From an uncultured Agathobacter sp. (GTDB taxonomy: Bacteria; Bacillota; Clostridia; Lachnospirales; Lachnospiraceae), in contig CAKRNE010000012.1 in the NCBI GenBank assembly GCA_934365945.1, positions 1 through 64,000 on the forward strand: a stretch of DNA of 64,000 bases, in the 5' to 3' direction. This document shows positions 52,185 to 60,457 of this stretch, in pieces. Every line of letters begins with the position of its first letter. Within the stretch, counting starts at the first letter, position 1. Below the pieces are notes generated by a model, which saw nothing but the letters and a program-made list of their open reading frames with translations, was not told the origin of the DNA and made no database searches. The translations under genes were made by a program, and so were the position numbers.

Positions 52185-52970
52185 ATGATAATAGATAGAG
52201 AACGAGTAAAAAACACATTCGCAGAGTACACATCAGGATACAATACCACAGATCCAAAGATTAAGCTCAAAATAGACCATACCTATAGAGTAGCAGAGCT
52301 TTGCGAGCTGATAGCAAGGGATTTAAAGCTTGATGAATATGAGACAGACGTGGCATGGCTCACAGGGATGCTGCATGATGTCGGAAGATTTGAACAGATT
52401 AAGCGATATAACACATTTAACGATGCACAGTCTGTCGATCATGCCAATTTTGGAGCAGACCTGTTGTTTAAGGAAGGACTTATCGACACATATGTGGATG
52501 GATTTCATGATGATAAATACGGCACAATTGTTGAAAATGCGATAAGAAATCACAGTGCTTTCAGGATAGATGAGAGGCTCGATGATTATACGGTTATGTT
52601 TTGCAATATACTAAGGGATGCTGATAAGGTAGATATTTTCAGGGTAAATGTAGATACTCCGGCAGAGGATATATATAATGTGACGACGGAGGAACTGAGA
52701 AATTCGCAGGTAAGTCCTGAGGTTATGGCAGCCTTTGATGAGAGACATGCGGTACTTCGTTCCTGTAAAAAGACCGTGGTAGACCATGTGGCAGGGCACA
52801 TTGCACTGACATTTGAGCTGGTTTATCCTATCAGTCTTCAGATAGCAAAGGAGCGTGGATATCTTGACAAAATGATGGCATTTGAGTCGGATAATGAGGT
52901 TACAGGAAAGCAGTTTGAAGAGATAAGAGCGAAGCTAAACGAATATGTGGCGTCAGTCAGATCATTATAG
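52185..52970 (+). CDS. HD-domain phosphohydrolase
   Basis: This 261-residue protein has the HD motif: H in IDHTYRVAELC, HD in GMLHDVGRFEQ, H in IRNHSAF and D in RDADKVDIF. I start it at the ATG at 52185 with GAAAGGAT upstream; an in-frame ATG at 52122 overlaps the previous gene and lacks a ribosome site. It is related in kind to, but not closely similar to, the HD protein at 24683. The substrate is unknown. Confidence 0.85.
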   Translation: MIIDRERVKNTFAEYTSGYNTTDPKIKLKIDHTYRVAELCELIARDLKLDEYETDVAWLTGMLHDVGRFEQIKRYNTFNDAQSVDHANFGADLLFKEGLIDTYVDGFHDDKYGTIVENAIRNHSAFRIDERLDDYTVMFCNILRDADKVDIFRVNVDTPAEDIYNVTTEELRNSQVSPEVMAAFDERHAVLRSCKKTVVDHVAGHIALTFELVYPISLQIAKERGYLDKMMAFESDNEVTGKQFEEIRAKLNEYVASVRSL

Positions 52971-53001
52971 TGATTAATATAGGGGAGATGGAAGGAGACT
53001 T

Positions 53002-53436
53002 ATGATTACAAAACAGGCAACAGAGCAGGAATTTGAACAGGCATTTTATTTTATTGAAAGACTGTGGGATTATAATGTTTATGACAAGGAAGCTGTCAGA
53101 AACGTCTATAAGGAAATCCTTGCAGATGAAAATAGTTTTGCATTTTTCTTGTGTGACGAAAACGGAGATTATTGCGGTTTTTGCCATGGAAGCTTCTTTT
53201 TAACATTCTGGATGTCGGGCATGACATGTTATCTTGCAAGTATTATCACAGATGAGAAATATAGGGGAAAGGGATATGGCAGGCTGATGGTTGATCATGT
53301 GAAGAAGCTTGCCAAAGCGCGTGGCTGCAAGGCAATCATATTGGATTCAGGTATGCCTCGAAAAGCTGCACATGCATTTTATGAGAAGTATGGATTTGAG
53401 AAAAGCTGTTATGGGTTTGAGTTGTTTTTGGAATAG
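53002..53436 (+). CDS. GNAT family N-acetyltransferase
   Basis: This 144-residue protein has the acetyl-CoA-binding motif A, ASIITDEKYRGKGYGRLMVD, and motif B, KAAHAFYEKYGFEKSCYGFE, of small GNAT enzymes. GGAAGGAG precedes the ATG. It lies just before the second Rpn copy. The acceptor cannot be predicted. Confidence 0.88.
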   Translation: MITKQATEQEFEQAFYFIERLWDYNVYDKEAVRNVYKEILADENSFAFFLCDENGDYCGFCHGSFFLTFWMSGMTCYLASIITDEKYRGKGYGRLMVDHVKKLAKARGCKAIILDSGMPRKAAHAFYEKYGFEKSCYGFELFLE

Positions 53437-53481
53437 CAGGTAGCTGAAATATAAAAATATAATGACAAGCTTACTTCTCTG

Positions 53482-53802
53482 TGCTACAATCAACTCAAAG
53501 CATTATATTTCTGTAAATACGACACCACAGCATATTTTTCCGGTGCGTATCACTTTGAAGAGGGCAGACCACTTCGCATTTTTCGACAAAGACATGGAAA
53601 TTTTCAATGCTTTATGTTACCAGTTAATAGCAGGAAAATTGAAATGTCAGATGTGAAAACATTGCAAAAAAAGCGGGGTGCGGGGATTTTGCCGGCTTTT
53701 ATATAAGTGATTATTGTACACATCATATATGTGGAAAGCATAAGTATACAGTATTTTTATTCGACTTCAAATTTCCTGCTCACACAAAAAGAGGAGGTTA
53801 AT
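53482..53802 (+). repeat. conserved leader of Rpn gene, copy 2
   Basis: This is the second copy of the leader at 393-677, with an additional stretch of about 35 bases near 53707-53745. The shared peptide frame with ADHFAFFDKDMEIFNALCYQ is intact here and stops at 53654-53656. The two copies begin at the same point (TG[TC]TACAATCAACTC). Confidence 0.6.
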
Positions 53803-54759
53803 TTGGGTACAAAGGACTCGAAGGCAAAGGAGTATTTGTCAGATAATACGAGGTTCAGTGAAATCTGCAATTATGTATTGTTTGACGGAGAGAAGGTTAT
53901 CAAACCGGAGAATTTAAAGGAATGCGACACCACAGAGGTGTTATCTGTTTTCGGTATTGATAAGAAGCAGATTGTTAAGCAGAAATGGAGAGATTTGTTA
54001 AAGGGTGTGTCTGTAAAATATACAGAATCAGTATACATCGTACTGATGGGGATAGAGGCACAGACAGATGTTCATTATTCGATGCCGGTTAAGACCATGA
54101 TTTATGATGCCATGAATTATGGAGAACAGGTCAACGAGGCGAAGAAGCAACATCAGAAAAACAAAGATTATAAATCATCAGATGAGTTTTTATCAGGGTT
54201 TACACTTGAGGATAGGCTGACACCGGTGATTACAATTACATTATATCTTGGAACAAAAAACTGGGATGGTCCAAGAAGCCTTGTAGAGATGATGCCACAT
54301 ATGGATGAAAGAATACTCCCATTCATCAACGATTACCGGATTAATTTGCTGAATCCGTTGGAGATTACAGACTTTTCAAGGTTCGAGACAGGACTCAGAC
54401 CGTTGTTTGAGTTGTTGAAAAATGCGTCAGATGAGGAAAAACTGAATGATTTAATTACAAACGACGAATCCTTTACAAGGGTTGACGTTGAGACAGTAGC
54501 AGCTATCAATCTATTTGTAGGAACTGACATTAAGTATGATGAAAAGGAAGAGGTGGTAAATATGTGTAAGGCATGGGATGATCATAAAAAGCTTGGCATT
54601 CAGGAGGGTATGAAGCAAGGAAGATGTCTTGAAGTATATTCGCTTGTTCAAGATGGTATATTAGACCCAGAGGTAGGCGCAAGGAGAGTGAGTATGTCAT
54701 TAGATGACTTCGCAGACGCAATGAAAAAAGCAGGTTATAAAATTCCCGAATTGGTGTAG
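53803..54759 (+). CDS. Rpn-family recombination-promoting nuclease, copy 2
   Basis: This 318-residue close paralog of the protein at 678 is almost identical over its first 250 residues, including VYIVLMGIEAQTDVHY. The start is TTG at 53803 with GAGGAGG before it; an ATG upstream (53707) lies in the leader and is not conserved. The C-terminal part differs more (QDGILDPEVGARRVSMSLDD), suggesting exchange or drift of that end, as reported for Rpn proteins. The two copies lie in direct orientation 53 kb apart. Confidence 0.87.
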   Translation: MGTKDSKAKEYLSDNTRFSEICNYVLFDGEKVIKPENLKECDTTEVLSVFGIDKKQIVKQKWRDLLKGVSVKYTESVYIVLMGIEAQTDVHYSMPVKTMIYDAMNYGEQVNEAKKQHQKNKDYKSSDEFLSGFTLEDRLTPVITITLYLGTKNWDGPRSLVEMMPHMDERILPFINDYRINLLNPLEITDFSRFETGLRPLFELLKNASDEEKLNDLITNDESFTRVDVETVAAINLFVGTDIKYDEKEEVVNMCKAWDDHKKLGIQEGMKQGRCLEVYSLVQDGILDPEVGARRVSMSLDDFADAMKKAGYKIPELV

Positions 54760-54839
54760 TATAATAGATTAAAAGTATAACAGAAATTGCCCCAGCCGAT
54801 GTGTGTTGGGACATGATTTTTATATGACAGGGAAAGCAG

Positions 54840-54926
54840 ATGTATATTGTATCTGTATATTTTGCCATGCAGGTGCTTAATAGATATTTGCAGGAATTTA
54901 TTTTAAATATGAAAAGGAATAATTGA
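54840..54926 (+). pseudogene. internally deleted remnant of 2H phosphoesterase gene
   Basis: A 28-codon frame reads MYIVSVYFA, then jumps to VLNRYLQEF. In the intact gene at 51613 these pieces are the N-terminus (MYLVSVYFD) and an internal segment (VLNRYLQDL). The 60 bases upstream also match those of the intact gene (GCCCC..TGTGTTGGG.CATGATTTT). So this is a duplicated, internally deleted copy. Confidence 0.75.
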
Positions 54927-55480
54927 TGAATTATATAGGTACACAGAATTTTGAAACAAAACGATGCATTTTACGAAGAATCAAACTATCAGATTATACT
55001 ATGATGTATGAAAATTGGGCTAAGTATGATGAAGTTTGCAGATACTATCCATTTAATCCTGTTGCTGATATAGAAATATATAGGGACAAGGTAAAACATT
55101 GGATATCTAATTATGAGTCGGGTTCATATTTTCATTGGGTAGTTGAGTGGAAAGAAACGGGAGAATTGATAGGAACAATTAATTTGGGAAATGTGGAAGA
55201 AACATGTCATATGTGTGATACATGTTATATGCTGTCTCCCGGATTTTGGAATAAAGGCATTATGACAGAAGTATTGGAGGCTGTCTTAGATTATGCCTTT
55301 GATAGAGTTGGATTTAACAGAGTTCAGGCAGAAGTATTCTATGGAAATGATGCTTCTTCTGCAGTATTAAAGAAATGCGGCATGGTGTTAGAAGGCGTGG
55401 CCAGACAAAAATACTATAAAAATGGTGAGTATATCGATACCGCTTTATGGGCAATTATTGCAGGTGATAGGTTATATTGA
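54926..55480 (+). CDS. GNAT family N-acetyltransferase, RimJ/RimL-like
   Basis: This 184-residue protein has the Acetyltransf_3 pattern: GTQNFETKRCILRRIKLSDY at the start, GELIGTINLGN, a motif near YMLSPGFWNKGIMTEVLEAV, and VQAEVFYGNDASSAVLKKCG then MVLEGVARQKYYKNGEY. It may acetylate a ribosomal protein, aminoglycoside or spermidine-like amine. The start ATG overlaps the remnant's stop and has AAAAGGAAT upstream. Confidence 0.88.
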   Translation: MNYIGTQNFETKRCILRRIKLSDYTMMYENWAKYDEVCRYYPFNPVADIEIYRDKVKHWISNYESGSYFHWVVEWKETGELIGTINLGNVEETCHMCDTCYMLSPGFWNKGIMTEVLEAVLDYAFDRVGFNRVQAEVFYGNDASSAVLKKCGMVLEGVARQKYYKNGEYIDTALWAIIAGDRLY

Positions 55481-55481
55481 G

Positions 55482-55571
55482 ACAGGAACTGACATTAAGG
55501 ATAAAAAGGAAAAGGTGCTAAATATGTGTAAGGCATGTAACAAGGTATGCAACATAGATAGCTTGGATTGA
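55482..55571 (+). pseudogene. fragment of a third Rpn copy
   Basis: The frame TGTDIKDKKEKVLNMCKAC matches VGTDIKYDEKEEVVNMCKAW of the intact Rpn protein at 53803, with a short deletion and point changes, and then diverges to a stop. It starts directly after the acetyltransferase stop codon. This is a decayed piece of the family's C-terminal region. Confidence 0.65.
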
Positions 55572-55610
55572 TTTTTACACAAAAAATACAAAAAAATACA
55601 ATTTATCCGG

Positions 55611-55639
55611 TTGACCGAATGATACTTTTGTCATATAAT
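55611..55639 (+). promoter_or_regulatory. predicted promoter of fprA
   Basis: TTGACC (55611-55616), 17 bases and TATAAT (55634-55639), 62 bases before the gene. Confidence 0.65.
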
Positions 55640-55700
55640 CTAATCAAAAATAGTAATAATTACTAATTTAAGTGGAGATTATTAGCAGGAGGTACCTATC

Positions 55701-56858
55701 ATGGACAAGAAGATTACAGACAGCATTATTTACATCGGTGTGGACGACAAGGATATTGATTTATTTGAGAGCCAGTATGTTGTTCCAAACGGTGTTTCAT
55801 ACAACTCATATGTGATTATGGATGACAAAATTGCAATCATGGATACAGCAGATGCAAGAGTTACGGATAAATGGTTTGCCAATTTGAGAGAGGCGCTCGG
55901 TGACAGAAAGCCGGATTATCTCGTTGTTTCCCATTTGGAGCCGGATCATGCTTCCAATATCCAGAAGGTTGCAGAGGCATATCCTGATATGCAGATTGTA
56001 GGTAATGCAAAGACCTTTAACATGATGGGACAGTTTTTCGATATAGATTTAACTGACAGAAAGGTTGTTGTGGCAGAGGGAGATAAGCTTTCTCTTGGAA
56101 AGCATGAGCTTACATTCGTCATGGCTCCTATGGTTCACTGGCCGGAGGTTATGATGGAGTACGAGTCAACAGATAAGGTGCTTTTCTCAGCAGACGGCTT
56201 TGGCAAGTTTGGTGCACTCGACACTGATGAGGACTGGACATGTGAGGCAAGACGCTATTACTTCAATATTGTTGGAAAGTATGGTGCTCAGGTACAGGCA
56301 GTTCTCAAAAAGGCAGCAGGGCTTGACATTGAAAAGATTTGTCCTCTTCACGGACCGATTCTCACAGAGAACCTTGGCTTCTACATCGACAAATACAATA
56401 CATGGAGCAGCTATCAGCCTGAGGATGACGGAATCCTTGTGGCATGTGCTTCTATTCACGGAAATACAAAGAAAGCAGCAGAGCTTTTAGCAGAAAAGCT
56501 CAAGGCTACAGGCGTAAAGGTTGCATTTACAGACCTTTGCAGGGATGATATGGCAGAGGCTGTTGAGGATGCATTCAGATACGACAGACTTGTGCTCTGC
56601 GCATGCACATATGATGGAGGCATTTTCCCACCAATGGAGGATTTCTTACATCATCTCAAGGCAAAGGCTTATCAGAATCGTAAGATTGCTTTCATGGAAA
56701 ACGGTTCATGGGCTCCTACAGCAGCACGCCAGATGAAGGCTATTGTTGAGGGCTTCAAGAATATTGAGTGTGTTGAGCCGGTTGTTACAATTAAATCTAC
56801 TCTCAATGATGCATCTGAAAAGCAGATGGATGAGCTTGTTGCAGCACTTACCAAATAG
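55701..56858 (+). CDS. fprA: A-type flavoprotein (FprA family), O2/NO-reducing
   Basis: This 385-residue protein joins a metallo-beta-lactamase diiron domain (1-245; ligands in HLEPDHASN, HWPEVMMEY, FSADGFGKF and CPLHGPI) to a C-terminal flavodoxin domain (250-385; CASIHGNTKKAAELLAEKL). FprA/FDP enzymes reduce O2 to water or NO to N2O with electrons from rubredoxin or F420, which protects anaerobes. AGGAGG precedes the ATG. It is a single-gene unit with its own promoter and terminator. Confidence 0.94.
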   Translation: MDKKITDSIIYIGVDDKDIDLFESQYVVPNGVSYNSYVIMDDKIAIMDTADARVTDKWFANLREALGDRKPDYLVVSHLEPDHASNIQKVAEAYPDMQIVGNAKTFNMMGQFFDIDLTDRKVVVAEGDKLSLGKHELTFVMAPMVHWPEVMMEYESTDKVLFSADGFGKFGALDTDEDWTCEARRYYFNIVGKYGAQVQAVLKKAAGLDIEKICPLHGPILTENLGFYIDKYNTWSSYQPEDDGILVACASIHGNTKKAAELLAEKLKATGVKVAFTDLCRDDMAEAVEDAFRYDRLVLCACTYDGGIFPPMEDFLHHLKAKAYQNRKIAFMENGSWAPTAARQMKAIVEGFKNIECVEPVVTIKSTLNDASEKQMDELVAALTK

Positions 56859-56871
56859 AATAATTCAGAAG

Positions 56872-56955
56872 ACATGGATTAGATAACATGGATTAGATAA
56901 CATGGATTAGATGGCATAGCTTAGACGGCATAGTTTAATACGGTATAGTATATAT
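56872..56955 (+). repeat. 14-bp tandem repeat, six degenerate units
   Basis: ACATGGATTAGATA is repeated, first exactly, then with growing differences, over six units (56872-56955). The array fills the space between the fprA stop and its terminator. No protein frame or hairpin explains it. Confidence 0.75.
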
Positions 56956-56967
56956 GGATCAATGAAG

Positions 56968-56992
56968 ACCCGGACGTTTGTCCGGGTTTTTA
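56968..56992 (+). terminator. terminator of fprA
   Basis: ACCCGGAC (56968-56975) and GTCCGGGT (56980-56987) form a perfect 8-bp stem with loop GTTT, followed by five T. Confidence 0.9.
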
Positions 56993-57086
56993 TGTTAAAG
57001 GTAATTATATAAAAGTATATATAAATGTGGTATCATACAATCAAATACAAAGCCATAATAGTAAAATATCAAAAGAGGTAAAATAT

Positions 57087-58715
57087 ATGCAGCAGCGAAT
57101 TACCATAAACCTTAATACAGATAGCAAAACAGCCGGCAACCACACTATTCTTGAATACTGCCGCAGTCACGGCATTGCAGGGATAGAAACACCGTGCGGT
57201 GGAAAAGGTACCTGTGGTAAATGCAAGGTGACGGTGACAAAACCATACTATAAGGAAGTGTTGGCATGTCAAACAAAGATTTGTGACGGCATGGAAATTA
57301 TTGTTGGGAGAAAAGAAAGCACCGGAACCAAAGAAGACAGCATGGTTGTTCTGACAAATGGAGGAAGCATATCGGAAAAATTTAATGAGCATGTAAATAG
57401 GAATGTTGTCTTGCAAGAAGATGCCGCGAATGAACCCGAAAAAGTCGAATCAAATGCCGGCACTCTGGCGGCCTGTGATATCGGAACCACAACAGTAGTC
57501 TGCTACCTGATTGATAAAGAGACCGGACAGATTATCTCAACCAGAAGCGGTGCCAATCCACAGCGCAGCTTTGGCGCTGATGTGCTTTCCAGAATTGATG
57601 CGGCAGCGAGGACAGATGATAACGATAAAGTGAATGGCGGCCTGCAGATGATGCAGTCGCAGATAGTGTCTCTTTTAAACGGCTTCATATCAGATATGCT
57701 CACGGAATGTGGCAGAACTAAGGTCTGTCTGTTTTCAGTTGCCGGAAATACGGTTATGTGCCATCTGCTTATGGGAATTTCACCGGAAAAGCTTGGCAGG
57801 GCACCGTTTATGCCGGATGAATATTTTGGCAGAGCATTTAATCCTTTGGATATAGGACTTGAGAATTGTCAAACCATGATTATATTTCCGGCCGTATCAG
57901 GCTTTGTAGGCGGAGATATCACGGCGGGGATGATGGAAACAGTCAACTGCAGAAAGCTGACACTTTATCTGGACATCGGAACAAACGGCGAGATGGCGCT
58001 TGGAAAAGGCGACAGATATGTGTGCTGTGCCACGGCGGCAGGACCTGCTTTTGAGGGTGCGCAGATTGAGATGGGCATGCCGGCGTCAAGGGGAGCAGTG
58101 GATAAGGTATGGCTGGAAGGGCGCAGAATTAAGTATTCGGTTATCGGAAATGACAGGCCTGTGGGACTGTGCGGTTCAGGGCTCATCGATTCGCTTGCCA
58201 TTCTTCTGAAAGCCGGAATCATAGATGAAAACGGCACGATTTTAAGCGGACAGGAGCTTCCTATACTGTTTAGGTCGTATGTGTTTGAGGTGGAAGCGGA
58301 GGATGTCGCACAGAGCACAGAGTCCTCTCTTGCCGTTCATATTGCACCGGGAGTCTACATTACGCAGGAGGATATCAGGAAGCTGCAGCTTGCGAAGGGC
58401 GCGATAGCGGCAGGAATAGAAGTGTTGTTTAAGGAATATGGCTGTAAGCCCTGTGATTTGGATATACTTACATTTGCAGGAGGCTTTGGAAACTATATTG
58501 ACAAAGCAAGTGCGGCGGCAATAGGACTGTTTCCACCGGAGCTTTTGGACAGGGCTAAAGAAGTGGGAAATGCGGCAGGAAACGGAGCTGTTTCGGCAGC
58601 TTTATCGCAGGAAGCCTGGGAAAGAGCACTAGATATAAGCGGAGACATGCGTTATATCGAGCTCGCATCGTATCCGCATTTCAATGAAATGTATGTGGAG
58701 CATATGAATTTTTAA
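57087..58715 (+). CDS. ferredoxin-ASKHA protein (DUF4445; corrinoid-activation-protein-like)
   Basis: This 542-residue protein has an N-terminal 2Fe-2S domain with CGGKGTCGKC and a later Cys in VLACQTKI. The large ASKHA-fold ATPase part follows: AACDIGTTTVVCYLIDKETG, the NPQRSFGADVLSRI loop, LYLDIGTNGEMALG and TFAGGFGNYIDKASA. The family includes RACo/RamA-type proteins that reductively reactivate corrinoid methyltransferases using ATP. No corrinoid protein or methyltransferase is nearby, so the partner is unknown. The ATG at 57087 has AAAGAGG before it. Confidence 0.85.
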   Translation: MQQRITINLNTDSKTAGNHTILEYCRSHGIAGIETPCGGKGTCGKCKVTVTKPYYKEVLACQTKICDGMEIIVGRKESTGTKEDSMVVLTNGGSISEKFNEHVNRNVVLQEDAANEPEKVESNAGTLAACDIGTTTVVCYLIDKETGQIISTRSGANPQRSFGADVLSRIDAAARTDDNDKVNGGLQMMQSQIVSLLNGFISDMLTECGRTKVCLFSVAGNTVMCHLLMGISPEKLGRAPFMPDEYFGRAFNPLDIGLENCQTMIIFPAVSGFVGGDITAGMMETVNCRKLTLYLDIGTNGEMALGKGDRYVCCATAAGPAFEGAQIEMGMPASRGAVDKVWLEGRRIKYSVIGNDRPVGLCGSGLIDSLAILLKAGIIDENGTILSGQELPILFRSYVFEVEAEDVAQSTESSLAVHIAPGVYITQEDIRKLQLAKGAIAAGIEVLFKEYGCKPCDLDILTFAGGFGNYIDKASAAAIGLFPPELLDRAKEVGNAAGNGAVSAALSQEAWERALDISGDMRYIELASYPHFNEMYVEHMNF

Positions 58716-58752
58716 ATAATAGTGTAAATATTCAAAAAGGAAAGGAGCTTCT

Positions 58753-59415
58753 ATGAGTATATTTGACATAATAGGACCGGTGATGGTCGGTCCGTCAAGC
58801 TCTCACACTGCGGGAGCTGTGAGGATTGGATATATATGCTGCAAGCTGATGGATGAGCCTGTAAAGAGCGTGAAAATCGGGCTGTACGGCTCGTTTCTGG
58901 CGACAGGAAAGGGGCATGGCACTGACAGGGCGCTGGTTGCAGGACTTTTGGGTATGAAGCCGGATGATGGCAGAATCCCAAAAAGCTTTGAGATTGCCGC
59001 AAAAAAGGGAATGCAGTTTGAATTTTACGAGGCGAAGCTCACCGGGGCAAACCCCAACACTGCAGTTTTAAATATGACGGGAGAAAGTGGCAGAGAGCTG
59101 GAGATTGTTGCAGAGTCGATAGGCGGAGGCAGGATTAAAATCAGAAAAATAGACGGTCTTGATGCCAATTTTTCAGGAGATTATCCTACACTCGTGGTTC
59201 ACAACGTGGATGAACCGGGGCATATTGCGATGATGACGGAAATCCTTCGTGAGCAGAAGGTAAATATTGCAACCATGCAGCTTTACAGGGAGTGCCCAGG
59301 AGGAATGGCGGTTACGGTTATAGAGTGTGACCAGAAGATTCCGAAGGCTGCACTTACAGGGCTTGAACATGCTCATGGCATCATAAAGGTTACGTATTGT
59401 GACTGTGGCGATTAA
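58753..59415 (+). CDS. sdaAB: L-serine dehydratase, beta subunit
   Basis: This 220-residue subunit of the iron-sulfur L-serine ammonia-lyase begins SIFDIIGPVMVGPSSSHTAG, the family signature. It ends in an ACT-like domain (about 145-218: LVVHNVDEPGHIAMMTEILR). With the alpha subunit downstream it converts L-serine to pyruvate and ammonia. AAAGGAG precedes the ATG; the alpha gene starts 12 bases after its stop. Confidence 0.95.
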   Translation: MSIFDIIGPVMVGPSSSHTAGAVRIGYICCKLMDEPVKSVKIGLYGSFLATGKGHGTDRALVAGLLGMKPDDGRIPKSFEIAAKKGMQFEFYEAKLTGANPNTAVLNMTGESGRELEIVAESIGGGRIKIRKIDGLDANFSGDYPTLVVHNVDEPGHIAMMTEILREQKVNIATMQLYRECPGGMAVTVIECDQKIPKAALTGLEHAHGIIKVTYCDCGD

Positions 59416-59427
59416 GGAGGACAAGAA

Positions 59428-60336
59428 ATGGCATTTTCTTCAATGGCAGATATAGAAAAATATATGAGTGAGCACAATTGTCATTTTTACGAGGCAATAC
59501 TGCACGAGGAGGCGAGGGATTCGCTGACTGATGAGCAGAGTATCTTTGATAAAATGACGTCGATGTACAGAGTGATGAAGGTGGCTGACAGTGACTATGA
59601 TGAGAAGCATAAGTCGCACAGTGGTCTCTCCGGCGGCAATGGAGCCAAAATGCAAAAATATGCCGATGATTTTAGCGTTGAGCAGAAAAAAGGCGCGCTG
59701 TGCGGTGAGTTTGGTTCACATGTCATGGCAACGGCGATCAAGATGGCTGAGAGCAATGCCTGCATGAAGAGGATAGTAGCTTCTCCTACAGCAGGCTCAT
59801 GCGGCGTAGTTCCGGCAGTGCTCATTAACTATGAGAACTTTTACGAAAAAACAGATGATTTTATATCTGATAATGGCGGTAAAAGAACTGAAAAGCGCAT
59901 GACAGAAGCACTCTTAGTTGCAGCAGGCATAGGCAATGTCATAGCGCAAAGAGCCAGTATTTCAGGTGCAGCCGGAGGCTGTCAGGCGGAGATAGGCACA
60001 TCGAGTGCTATGGCGGCCGGAGCTTTGGCATATCTGCGCGGCGGTGATGAATATATTTCAGATGCCGCGGCGCTTGCGCTTAAAAATATGCTTGGCCTTG
60101 CATGTGATCCGGTTGCCGGGCTTGTCGAGGTGCCCTGTGTCAAGAGAAATGCATCCGGAGCCATGAATGCGCTCTGTGCGGCAGATATGGCTCTTGCAGG
60201 CATAAAGAGCTTCATATGCGCGGATGAGGTATTTGATGCGATGAGGGAAATTGGAGAGCTCATGAGCAGGGAACTCAAGGAAACCGGAAAGGGTGGACTG
60301 GCCGTCACACCGACGGCATGCCGCCTGAAGCTGTAA
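59428..60336 (+). CDS. sdaAA: L-serine dehydratase, alpha subunit
   Basis: This 302-residue catalytic subunit has Cys residues of the [4Fe-4S] site in SPTAGSCGVVPAV, SGAAGGCQAEIGTSSAMAAG and LGLACDPVAGLVEVPCVKRN. AAGGAGG lies before the ATG, directly after sdaAB. Two-subunit serine dehydratases of this kind are common in Firmicutes. It gives pyruvate, the same product as pyruvate kinase encoded next. Confidence 0.95.
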   Translation: MAFSSMADIEKYMSEHNCHFYEAILHEEARDSLTDEQSIFDKMTSMYRVMKVADSDYDEKHKSHSGLSGGNGAKMQKYADDFSVEQKKGALCGEFGSHVMATAIKMAESNACMKRIVASPTAGSCGVVPAVLINYENFYEKTDDFISDNGGKRTEKRMTEALLVAAGIGNVIAQRASISGAAGGCQAEIGTSSAMAAGALAYLRGGDEYISDAAALALKNMLGLACDPVAGLVEVPCVKRNASGAMNALCAADMALAGIKSFICADEVFDAMREIGELMSRELKETGKGGLAVTPTACRLKL

Positions 60337-60385
60337 AATAAATGAAAAATATATATTTTTACTTTATTGTTGAAGAAAATTGTCA

Positions 60386-60391
60386 TATAAT
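60386..60391 (+). promoter_or_regulatory. predicted -10 of pyk promoter
   Basis: TATAAT at 60386-60391 is preceded at 17 bases by a poor -35 (TTTATT), 67 bases before the gene. Confidence 0.4.
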
Positions 60392-60457
60392 GACATCGGG
60401 TGAGATTATATTTTAAAAGAAAAGCTGATAGGGTAATCAGCATCAGGAGGAATATCA

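Noticed and set aside
53462..53656. 64-codon frame before the second Rpn gene as a gene
   Set aside because: Only the last 30 residues are shared with copy 1, and no ribosome site is visible; described as part of the leader repeat instead.
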